A stretch of 6,820 bases of DNA from DASYAN01 sp036501345 (GTDB lineage Bacteria > Chloroflexota > Ktedonobacteria > Ktedonobacterales > Ktedonobacteraceae). Each line of letters starts with the position of its first letter. Position 1 is the first letter of the stretch. The translations under genes and the position numbers were made by a program. This document shows positions 1 through 5,897 of this stretch, piece by piece. The notes under the pieces are model-generated. The model saw nothing but the letters and a program-made list of their open reading frames with translations, was not told the DNA's origin and ran no database searches. The stretch is taken from NCBI GenBank assembly GCA_036501345.1, contig DASYAN010000249.1, forward strand, positions 1 through 6,820, written 5' to 3'.

Positions 1-38
1 CAACATCCTCGGCAGTACAGGTTCACAACGAGAATAAT

Positions 39-1259
39 ATGGAGGAGACAACTCAGATCAGAAGAGTTATCTCGACCGACCCTGAGATCACACAGTTACA
101 GGCAGCCTATACACCACCTCCTATTCAACGAAACTGGTTAGCCGAAGGCAATCTCGCTTATGAGCAAGGCCACTACGAGGAAGCACTAGCCGCATATGAG
201 ATCGCTACCAAGAAAGATGTCGTCTCCGTCGAGGCCTGGAGCGGTAAAGGTGCAACGCTCTTACTTCTGGAGCATGCCGAAGAGGCATTACTGTCCTACG
301 ATCAGGCAATTTCTCTGTGCCCTAATGAGCCAGAATTGTGGACCGCTCGCGCAGGAGTTTTGCATGAACTGCAACGTTATGAAGAAGAGATGGACTGTTA
401 TAACCAAGCCTTGACATATAATTCTAACTACGCCTATGCTTGGAGTAGCAAAGGCATGGCGCTAGCGGCACAGGATCGCCTGGATGAAGCCCTGACTGCC
501 TTTGACAAAGCGCTCGTCCTGAACCCTAAACAGGCTAGCATATGGCAAATGATGAGCGATATACTCTACAGCCTGCAACGCTATGATGAGGCACTTATGG
601 CTATTGACCGTGCCTTTGAACTGGATAATAAACAGGCTAGCATATGGGACACAAAGGGCAATATCTTGCGACGACTGAAAAATCCTGAGCAGGCCCACTC
701 GCTGCATGAACGTGCTGTGCAGCTTGATCCAAAAAATGCCAGTGCTTGGTTTGACAAAGGCAATGACCTGCGGGATATGCAACGCTACCCCGAAGCATTA
801 GCAGATTATGATCAAGCACTTATCCTGGACTCGACACTAGCGAGTGCGTGGTATAATCGAGGAAATGTCTTAGCGGCATTACGCATGTACGAGGATGCGC
901 TGGAGTCTTACAACCATGCCCTCGAATACGATGACGGGCTGATCTCTGCTTGGTATAATAAGGGGAGTCTGCTCCACGAGATGAAACGCCATGAAGAGGC
1001 CATTGTCGCATTCGATTACGCATTGGCATCAGATGTCCATTACCTTGCTGCTTGGAATAATAAAGGACTCGCGCTCTATGCTCTGGGACGCCTGGATGAA
1101 GCCTTGGCTGCTTTAGATCAAGCTGCATCATTTGCCCCAGAAGAGCCCGATGCCTGGTACAACAAAGCTGTTGTTCTTGAAGAATTGGGACGTAAGAAAG
1201 AGGCCATTACATGTCGGGAATGGGCACATTCATTAGAACAACAAAGAAAACAGGACTAG
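39..1259 (+). CDS. TPR-repeat protein, possibly the C-terminal part of a longer kinase-TPR protein
   Basis: The product is 406 residues. About 31 polar residues are followed by eleven back-to-back 34-residue tetratricopeptide units (about 32-406). Each unit has Trp at its second position and ends near a Tyr/Phe-Asp-x-Ala-Leu-x-Leu-Asp-Pro helix B. TPR arrays form superhelical protein-binding scaffolds, so a cytosolic adaptor role is inferred; there is no signal peptide, membrane segment or catalytic motif. The ATG at 39 has only a weak GAG upstream. The frame has no stop back to the left edge, and the residues before the ATG (T-S-S-A-V-Q...) look like more Ser/Thr-rich linker. The downstream neighbour has a kinase domain and linker ahead of its TPRs, so this gene may begin outside the window with the same architecture. 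The TPR assignment is secure; the start is not. A 19-nt stretch is repeated exactly three units apart (527-545 and 629-647). Confidence 0.9.
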   Translation: MEETTQIRRVISTDPEITQLQAAYTPPPIQRNWLAEGNLAYEQGHYEEALAAYEIATKKDVVSVEAWSGKGATLLLLEHAEEALLSYDQAISLCPNEPELWTARAGVLHELQRYEEEMDCYNQALTYNSNYAYAWSSKGMALAAQDRLDEALTAFDKALVLNPKQASIWQMMSDILYSLQRYDEALMAIDRAFELDNKQASIWDTKGNILRRLKNPEQAHSLHERAVQLDPKNASAWFDKGNDLRDMQRYPEALADYDQALILDSTLASAWYNRGNVLAALRMYEDALESYNHALEYDDGLISAWYNKGSLLHEMKRHEEAIVAFDYALASDVHYLAAWNNKGLALYALGRLDEALAALDQAASFAPEEPDAWYNKAVVLEELGRKKEAITCREWAHSLEQQRKQD

Positions 1260-1324
1260 GAATAGCCGTTCATTGCAGAAAGGGCACCACAGGTATAGGT
1301 CCTGATAAAGTGCAGAAATCAACA

Positions 1325-1344
1325 TGTGAGCATATGGGCTCACA
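1325..1344. promoter_or_regulatory. Perfect 7-bp inverted repeat upstream of the kinase gene
   Basis: TGTGAGC (1325-1331) and GCTCACA (1338-1344) are exact reverse complements separated by 6 bp. The element ends just before the ribosome-binding site GAGAAAGG (1347-1354). It could be an operator for a dimeric regulator or an mRNA hairpin beside the RBS. No T-run follows, so it is not a classic terminator for the upstream TPR gene. The function is inferred only from symmetry and position. Confidence 0.35.
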
Positions 1345-1363
1345 GTGAGAAAGGCAGTTGTGA

Positions 1364-3115
1364 ATGCGACGCTGTGCCGACCTGGTTGACTGCGGATATG
1401 ACAACCGGGACAGCGATTTATTCTGTAGAGCATGTGCGCTACCTCTATTGAATACTGAACTGGCTGGTCGATATATGGTAGACGCCTTGTTGAGCAAGGG
1501 AGGATATGCAGCGGTATTTCGTGGTATTGACCAGAATCTGTCTCGCCGCATTGCTATCAAGGTGCTCTTACCCAGTAGGACTACGCCCATTGAACGTGAG
1601 CATTTCCTGCGTGAAGCACGGATTGCCGCAACCTTGGATCATCCTAACATTGCTCCGGTTCTTGATTATGGCAAGGACGGTCCCAGTGTCTTTCTTGTCA
1701 TGCCGCTCTATATGGCTGGATCGTTGCGTACCCGACTGATGCAGGCTAACGGTCCTCTTCCGATGCATGAGGCTATTCACAATTTCCATCAGCTTGCCCA
1801 TGCTCTCTATTACGCTCATACGCGTCCACGGCCAGTGATTCACCGCGATATCAAGCCAGAAAATATTTTGCGACACCAGGAAGACTATCGCCTAGTACTC
1901 ACCGATTTCGGTATCGCCCGTGCATTGGAACCAGGGGCCTCTATTGGTAAGACAGTGACTGTTCGTGGTACTATCGGCTACATGGCACCAGAACAGGCCA
2001 ACGGCATTGTTGATCCACGTAGTGATCAGTATGGTTGTGCTATCGTACTTTACGAAATGTTGACTGGCTACCACCCACTTGACCCAGCTGGAAGTGGTAC
2101 TCCACTTGCCTCGACACTTAACCAGGAACTGCCACCGACCCTGGATGGGGTGCTATTGCGTGCTCTAACTTCACGCTCGGACGCTCGCTATACTGATATG
2201 CTGGAATTTATGCGTGACTTCGATTTTGCTTGTCGCCCAACGGCAAAAATGCATGTACCGGCACTGCAAGTAGATTCCGAGGAACCTCTTAGCTCACAGG
2301 TTCGTATGGCCAATTCAGCCCATACGCCGACTGTACCCACTTCTACCAGCAAAGGCCAGACAGTTTCCGTCCAGCGCACCAACGTTAGCACCGGAGCCAT
2401 CCGCGAGAAATGTCGGGATGGTGATCAATATCTCAAACAACAGCAGTATTCGCAGGCCTTGCAGTCCTATGAAGAGGCTTTGCGGCTGGACAGCCTCAAT
2501 TTCCACGCCTGGAATGGCAAAGGAACTGCACTCTATAAGCAGGGTAACTATCGCAAGGCACTAGAAGCCTATCAACGCGCCACTGAGATCGAGCCCAGTA
2601 GCGCCATTGCATGGGTCAGCGCTGGGCTAGCACTCAATCGTCTCCAGCGCTATCAACAGGCACTTGTGCATTTTGGACGTGCCTTGGCCATTGATTCACA
2701 ATATGTTGCAGCTTGGAACGGCAAGGCAGATGCCCAGATGGACTTAAGCTTGCCAAAAGAGGCGCATACATCTTACGAACAAGCATTAGCCATTGATGCA
2801 AATAACTTCCACTCTTGGAACGGCCTAGGCAACGCACGCTCCTGCCTGTACGACTTCAACGGAGCCATCGAGGCATACACGTACGCATTGCAAGTAAATC
2901 CACACAGTCCCATAGCTTGGTGCAATAAAGCCGAAGTGCTCATACGCCTAGGACATAATAAGGCCGCCCTAGATGCCCTCAACGAAGCCACGGAGTTAGA
3001 GAAGAACTATGCACGCGCCTGGGAACTCAAAGCCCAAGTCTACGGTGCACTCGGCAATGCTCAGGAAGCCGAAAAGGCGCGTCGGCGCTCACGCTCTTGG
3101 GGGTTAAAGAACTAG
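1364..3115 (+). CDS. Zinc-ribbon Ser/Thr protein kinase with C-terminal TPR array
   Basis: The product is 583 residues. The ATG directly follows an in-frame TGA and has GAGAAAGG 9 nt upstream, which fixes the start. Residues 4-24 form a zinc-ribbon-like segment (C4, C10, C21, C24). Residues about 37-285 are a Hanks-type kinase that phosphorylates Ser/Thr with ATP. It has the catalytic Lys K66, E84 of helix C, HRDIKPEN at 160-167 (catalytic D162), DFG at 181-183, activation-loop Thr residues 197, 199 and 203, APE at 208-210 and SDQY at 220-223. All catalytic residues are present, so activity is expected. The glycine loop is reduced: S44 and A49 replace the outer glycines and only G46-G47 remain. 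A Thr/Ser-rich linker (about 300-346) leads to seven TPR units (348-583), probably for binding substrates or partners. No transmembrane helix is seen, so it should be cytosolic, unlike PASTA-type PknB. It lies 104 bp after the TPR gene on the same strand and may be co-transcribed with it. Confidence 0.95.
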   Translation: MRRCADLVDCGYDNRDSDLFCRACALPLLNTELAGRYMVDALLSKGGYAAVFRGIDQNLSRRIAIKVLLPSRTTPIEREHFLREARIAATLDHPNIAPVLDYGKDGPSVFLVMPLYMAGSLRTRLMQANGPLPMHEAIHNFHQLAHALYYAHTRPRPVIHRDIKPENILRHQEDYRLVLTDFGIARALEPGASIGKTVTVRGTIGYMAPEQANGIVDPRSDQYGCAIVLYEMLTGYHPLDPAGSGTPLASTLNQELPPTLDGVLLRALTSRSDARYTDMLEFMRDFDFACRPTAKMHVPALQVDSEEPLSSQVRMANSAHTPTVPTSTSKGQTVSVQRTNVSTGAIREKCRDGDQYLKQQQYSQALQSYEEALRLDSLNFHAWNGKGTALYKQGNYRKALEAYQRATEIEPSSAIAWVSAGLALNRLQRYQQALVHFGRALAIDSQYVAAWNGKADAQMDLSLPKEAHTSYEQALAIDANNFHSWNGLGNARSCLYDFNGAIEAYTYALQVNPHSPIAWCNKAEVLIRLGHNKAALDALNEATELEKNYARAWELKAQVYGALGNAQEAEKARRRSRSWGLKN

Positions 3116-3152
3116 ACAAGCTAATCCTTGAACCCGCCACAAGCCATACTAC

Positions 3153-3191
3153 TTCAGTAACAATAGAGAGACGGGTCCAGATATTACTGAA
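3153..3191. terminator. Possible bidirectional terminator between convergent genes
   Basis: TTCAGTAA (3153-3160) and TTACTGAA (3184-3191) are exact reverse complements with a 23-nt loop. They lie between the convergent ends of the kinase gene and the small membrane-protein gene, and the right arm contains that gene's stop codon. An ACCCG/CGGGT pair (3132-3136 and 3172-3176) offers an alternative fold. The stem is AT-rich, the loop is long and there is no clear U-tract, so this rests mainly on location. Confidence 0.2.
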
Positions 3192-3420
3192 AGATCGTCT
3201 CATGTAACGTCGGGGGAATTCCATCATCAGGCTTTATCATCTTCTGTTCCTGGAATAACATCTCATGCAGTGTCGGAGATGCTTTGTCATCAACCTTTAC
3301 TACCCTACGCTTGGGCACAGCACGCCCGTGAAAACCAAGCCGCAAATGTACAATCACAGCACTAATAAGGACGAAGGCAATGATTCCAAACGTCAGAATG
3401 TATGTCATAATGCTAAGCAT
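3184..3420 (-). CDS. Small single-pass membrane protein with twin PTLHE..FQ motif
   Basis: The product is 78 residues and I do not recognise a family. Residues 3-30 form one strongly hydrophobic helix, followed by a basic stretch (HGRAVPKRRVVK, 31-42). By the positive-inside rule this should leave the C-terminal tail in the cytoplasm. The tail consists of two related 16-residue units, 42-57 and 63-78, identical at 10 of 16 positions (K-x-D-D-x-x-x-P-T-L-H-E-x-x-F-Q). The second unit ends exactly at the stop codon. The matching DNA stretches are still recognisably similar. The start is supported by GAGGG (3426-3430, minus strand) 5 nt before the ATG; an ATG at codon 5 is an alternative. The gene converges on the kinase gene and has its own upstream promoter candidate. 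A short linear motif that binds a partner is my inference. Confidence 0.65.
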   Translation of the reverse strand: MLSIMTYILTFGIIAFVLISAVIVHLRLGFHGRAVPKRRVVKVDDKASPTLHEMLFQEQKMIKPDDGIPPTLHETIFQ

Positions 3421-3504
3421 ATCATCCCTCGCCTTTCCTTTTTGTCGCTAGATCCCAGATAGTGAATTTTCCACTTCTATTTAATTAAACGTATCGGACT
3501 CAGT

Positions 3505-3533
3505 AAAATAAAATCTCGGATAAACACAAGCAA
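3505..3533 (-). promoter_or_regulatory. Candidate promoter for the small membrane-protein gene
   Basis: On the minus strand, TTGCTT (3533-3528) and TATTTT (3510-3505) are separated by 17 bp in an AT-rich region, giving a 5' leader of roughly 80 nt. Each hexamer matches the sigma-70-type consensus only partly, so this is tentative. Confidence 0.25.
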
Positions 3534-3588
3534 CTTCTGCCAATTGCTGTTTCATCATTAGTAGTACGGACCAAGCCAGGAGATAGAG

Positions 3589-3729
3589 CTAACCAGTCTC
3601 AATTTCACTATCTCTATGACAGCACTCTATAGGCTCACTGGCATACCAGAGCAGGAAGATGACGACGACAGCAGCGGCAGATAATAGAACACAGCCATGT
3701 ACTCTGAACCAGAACCTCGGCCATCTCAT
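3589..3729 (-). CDS. Doubtful 46-residue membrane peptide
   Basis: A short minus-strand frame encodes a peptide with a basic aromatic N-terminus (MRWPRFWFRVHG), a clear hydrophobic helix (about residues 14-28, rich in Val, Ala and Leu) and an acidic tail with CC at 36-37. This is the layout of many real small membrane peptides. Against it, the start has GGAG only one base upstream, which is too close for normal initiation, and both the RBS and the ATG lie inside the nested palindrome 3713-3765. An ATG three codons earlier (3738) has no RBS. The frame is also open upstream into the complement of the cupin gene tail, so it may be chance. No family recognised. Confidence 0.25.
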   Translation of the reverse strand: MRWPRFWFRVHGCVLLSAAAVVVIFLLWYASEPIECCHRDSEIETG

Positions 3730-3765
3730 TCTCCACATCAATGTGGGGCTTTGCAGGCCGAGGTT
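3713..3765. repeat. Nested palindrome, 10-bp outer stem with inner hairpin
   Basis: AACCTCGGCC (3713-3722) and GGCCGAGGTT (3756-3765) are perfect reverse complements. Between them lies a second hairpin, CTCCACAT (3731-3738) with ATGTGGGG (3741-3748), one of whose pairs is G-T. The whole 53-bp element could fold as RNA from either strand or extrude as DNA. It lies just beyond the hairpin that follows the cupin gene. A T-rich tail (TTTAGAGATTTTCT) follows on the plus strand only. Confidence 0.55.
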
Positions 3766-3781
3766 TAGAGATTTTCTACAA

Positions 3782-3809
3782 TGGCCCCTGAGCGATTGTA
3801 TCAGGGCCA
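3782..3809 (-). terminator. Terminator-like hairpin after the cupin lipoprotein gene
   Basis: TGGCCCCTGA (3782-3791) pairs with TCAGGGCCA (3801-3809) to give a 9-bp GC-rich stem with one bulged C and a 9-nt loop. It begins 26 nt after the stop codon of the minus-strand cupin gene. The following minus-strand sequence (ATTGTAGAAAATC) is only weakly U-rich, so termination may be inefficient, or the hairpin may instead protect the 3' end. Confidence 0.5.
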
Positions 3810-3835
3810 GATGCAGATCACATTCAGTATCACAA

Positions 3836-4831
3836 CTATGGCATTGCTGCCGGAGTCGTCGTTCCCGTTGATGTCCCCGTCGCAGTTGCTGTTCCCTTTG
3901 GCGTCGCTGTCCCAGTGGCTGCAGATGTAGGAACTGGTGTGCCCACCTCAGATGGGAGTGCACTTAGATCCTCACGGGATGGTTGTCCCTGAGGCCATAC
4001 ATTGAAAGATAGGAAACGAGCTACGCTGGAGCCTGCATTAGAGACCTGCACAGGGGTATTGGGCAGAACGTAGGTACTCTCTCCCGCCTTCAATGTTTTC
4101 GGGTCCTGACCAGCGACATCTACCTTCACCGAACCATCAAGCACATTGAGCACTTCAACGCCGCTATGACGCTGAGATGTGGTCCTACCGTTGGCCTGTT
4201 GCTCGGTCTTAAGCAAGCTTTCACAGTAAGCCCCTTTAGAGAACACAGATATCGGCAGTGTCGGTGTCTCATAGACCGTCTTCTGGTTGGGCAGCGATGG
4301 TGTCGGTGTCGGTGTCGTCACTGGGCGCACGGCGAAAAGATACCACTCGTTGGCGCTTTTGCCAGGATTGGTATGGGTATGCGTTACATCATTCTTGATG
4401 AATACCGCATCACCAGGATTGAGCGTTTGTTTAGAACCTCCCTGCTCCTGGATTGTCTGGGTACCATTGACCTCATAAACAAAGCTCGCAACATGCTTAT
4501 GCGTCACTGACGTACCCACAGGTTGAGAAGCTGAGAGAATATTGGCAAAAAGATTGCCTTGAGGCAAAGCATCCACCTGGCCCATAGCCAGACTCTTGTC
4601 TGTGCTATCCTTTGCCTTTGCCTGACTACTCGGCGTAGACGTGGGAGTCACAGTTTGTGATTGTTCACAGCCCTGTCCAGTTGCTGAAGCTGCTGGTGTC
4701 GCGGCATTCTCGTCTGCTCCCTTGTGCAGAAAGGACGAAGACGTAGTTTGCGCAGTTGGCGTAGTTCCACAGCCAGTGAAAAGAACTGCAAGAGCTACTA
4801 GACAGATATATGCTGAGATTGACTTTTTCAT
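3836..4831 (-). CDS. Secreted bicupin lipoprotein
   Basis: The product is 331 residues. A lipoprotein signal peptide (MKK, hydrophobic 7-18, lipobox L-F-T-G-C with C21) predicts lipid anchoring outside the membrane. A Ser/Thr/Ala-rich spacer (22-80) precedes two beta-barrel cupin domains. Cupin 1 (about 84-170) keeps a full set of probable metal ligands: H111-K-H113, E120 and H151 or H153. Cupin 2 (about 188-278) keeps H222 and E226, but Gln replaces the first His of HxH and Val261 stands where the last His should be, so it probably does not bind metal in the usual way. A TPTPTPS linker joins the domains, encoded partly by three GGTGTC copies (4299-4316). Residues about 297-331 are a Thr/Ala/Gly/Pro tail. 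The start is very secure, with AGGAGG at 4838-4843 spaced 6 nt. Cupins range from dioxygenases to sugar binders; substrate and reaction cannot be called here. Confidence 0.9.
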   Translation of the reverse strand: MKKSISAYICLVALAVLFTGCGTTPTAQTTSSSFLHKGADENAATPAASATGQGCEQSQTVTPTSTPSSQAKAKDSTDKSLAMGQVDALPQGNLFANILSASQPVGTSVTHKHVASFVYEVNGTQTIQEQGGSKQTLNPGDAVFIKNDVTHTHTNPGKSANEWYLFAVRPVTTPTPTPSLPNQKTVYETPTLPISVFSKGAYCESLLKTEQQANGRTTSQRHSGVEVLNVLDGSVKVDVAGQDPKTLKAGESTYVLPNTPVQVSNAGSSVARFLSFNVWPQGQPSREDLSALPSEVGTPVPTSAATGTATPKGTATATGTSTGTTTPAAMP

Positions 4832-5155
4832 AAATTACCTCCTACTAGCATTTTAGATGAACGTCAAAAATGTCTTGCCAGCAGAGGCATTCTACTAATC
4901 AGTCAACTTGCTAAAGTGAGTGGGGACGATCTTCTCTCTGCTCATCTCATTGAGACCCTCACAAAAGGGGTGGGATGAAGTACCCATGTTATGGCCAGTT
5001 TTCATGGGCAGATTTAACACCCACATTACGAGATCAATATGATACTATAATATTAGCTTAGTTTTACTTCTACACAATACGAAACACGGCTCAAAGCTTG
5101 CACAACATCACGATTAGCAAACTGTAAGGCTTTTTGATGAAAGGGTTTGTGTTTG
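4832..5155. other. Divergent intergenic region between the lipoprotein and TusA-like genes
   Basis: This 324-bp region carries the upstream signals of both divergent genes. The lipoprotein RBS AGGAGG is at 4838-4843 (minus). A perfect TATAAT at 5046-5051 (plus) could be the -10 of the TusA-like gene, but no good -35 sits 16-18 bp before it. CCCATG (4983-4988) and CATGGG (5003-5008) form a 6-bp inverted repeat with a 14-nt loop. The RBS for the plus-strand gene, AAAGGG, is at 5140-5145. No additional gene is evident. Confidence 0.5.
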
Positions 5156-5395
5156 ATGGACACCGCTACACACTCAGATTGCGTTCTTGATCTTGGTGAG
5201 AAAGGATGCAGTCATCTCCTAGAGGATATCACCGACGCAATGAAGGATATGGCTCCTGGACAGACGTTGCTTGTGATTGCTCATGATCCTGCTGCTCCCC
5301 TGGACATTAAGGTATGGAGCCGCCAGACCAGCAACCCCTTGCTACATGTCAATCTCTCCAACAATCATTTCTTGCTGCAGAAGAAGTTGCCTTGA
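5156..5395 (+). CDS. TusA/SirA-family sulfur-carrier-like protein with altered CPxP motif
   Basis: The product is 79 residues, the usual TusA size. The fold signature is clear: L-D-x-x-x-x-G-C near the start, a first helix (about 20-32), then A-P-G-Q-T-L-L-V-I-A-H-D-P-A-A-x-x-D-I-x-x-W (33-54), and a last strand HFLLQKK. In TusA the CPxP cysteine accepts persulfide sulfur from a cysteine desulfurase and passes it on, for example for tRNA thiolation. Here the Cys is kept (C18) but the motif reads C-S-H-L, so both prolines are lost. Sulfur transfer may remain possible; a changed partner or a regulatory role is inference. I chose ATG 5156 over the in-frame TTG at 5147, because AAAGGG (5140-5145) lies 10 nt before the ATG but nearly touches the TTG. 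It stands alone, with no sulfur-metabolism gene in the window. Confidence 0.8.
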   Translation: MDTATHSDCVLDLGEKGCSHLLEDITDAMKDMAPGQTLLVIAHDPAAPLDIKVWSRQTSNPLLHVNLSNNHFLLQKKLP

Positions 5396-5540
5396 TAGTG
5401 TAACTTTGACTTATGGATAGTACTTAAGGGAGTTAATCAACCTATACTGGACCCAAGAGCAAATAGCTGACAAAGCCACTTTATGAGTTTTTGAGCATAT
5501 GGAGCATTAGCATCCAAATACCTATTAGTAAGAGCTAAAC

Positions 5541-5852
5541 CTAGGGGTGTACTTGGTCGTTCCCTAATGCATTGCATCCTTCCACGTTCAACATATTTAG
5601 TACCTGCTTTGTATCTAACATTTTATGAGCAAGAGCACGACTATCCACATGATATACACCAGCGTCAATCTGCGCTTTAAGCTCGCCCAAGTAGCTCATT
5701 CGATTTTTGTAATCCAGGCAAGCTACCACATCGGCCTTCAGCTTCGCGACACTATCAACTCGTGAATTGCTCAACCGTTGCCAACCTATGAGTGACCTTC
5801 TCCGAGTCTCTAACACTGCACCAACGAATTTGGGTTTGTTGTACGCTTTCAT
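5541..5852 (-). CDS. FlgM-like anti-sigma factor
   Basis: The product is 103 residues. The C-terminal half carries a FlgM-type core: E-L-K-A-Q-I-D-A-G-V-Y-H-V-D-S-R-A-L-A-H-K-M-L at about 57-79. In characterised FlgM this region forms the helices that bind and block the flagellar sigma factor (sigma-28). A related segment, R-V-D-S-V-A-K-L-K-A at about 31-40, precedes it by 20 residues and looks like a partial copy of the same motif. The frame extends upstream to an ATG at 5963, but that start has no RBS and its extra residues read through the repeat region. ATG 5852 has AGGGA (5858-5862) 5 nt away and gives a normal FlgM length. No flagellar gene or sigma factor is visible, so its target could be a non-flagellar sigma factor. 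The family is well supported; the partner is unknown. Confidence 0.75.
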   Translation of the reverse strand: MKAYNKPKFVGAVLETRRRSLIGWQRLSNSRVDSVAKLKADVVACLDYKNRMSYLGELKAQIDAGVYHVDSRALAHKMLDTKQVLNMLNVEGCNALGNDQVHP

Positions 5853-5897
5853 ATCCGTCCCTGCTTTCCCCTTCGCTGCTAACCGGAGTATCACTAA

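Larger units (their letters stand above)
3421..3835. other. 415-bp stretch with no secure gene
   Basis: This lies between the small membrane-protein gene and the cupin lipoprotein gene, both on the minus strand. It holds a promoter candidate (3505-3533), a doubtful 46-codon ORF (3589-3729), a 7-bp inverted repeat GAGATAG/CTATCTC (3580-3586 and 3608-3614), a nested palindrome (3713-3765) and a terminator-like hairpin (3782-3809). Longer frames entering this region are read-through of the out-of-frame complement of the cupin gene's low-complexity tail. Confidence 0.6.

Noticed and set aside
820..1131. Antisense ORFs over the TPR and kinase genes
   Set aside because: They lie opposite strongly conserved coding frames, lack RBSs and show no recognisable domain.
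1325..1344. CRP-type binding site
   Set aside because: The half-sites TGTGA and TCACA are present, but the gap is 10 bp instead of the 6 bp CRP requires.
3589..3963. 124-residue Arg/Gln-rich minus-strand protein
   Set aside because: Its N-terminal half is the alternative frame of the cupin gene's Thr/Ala-rich tail and has the composition expected of a shadow; only the last 46 codons are considered separately.
5147..5155. TTG start for the TusA-like gene
   Set aside because: The AAAGGG RBS ends one base before the TTG, whereas its distance to the ATG at 5156 is workable.
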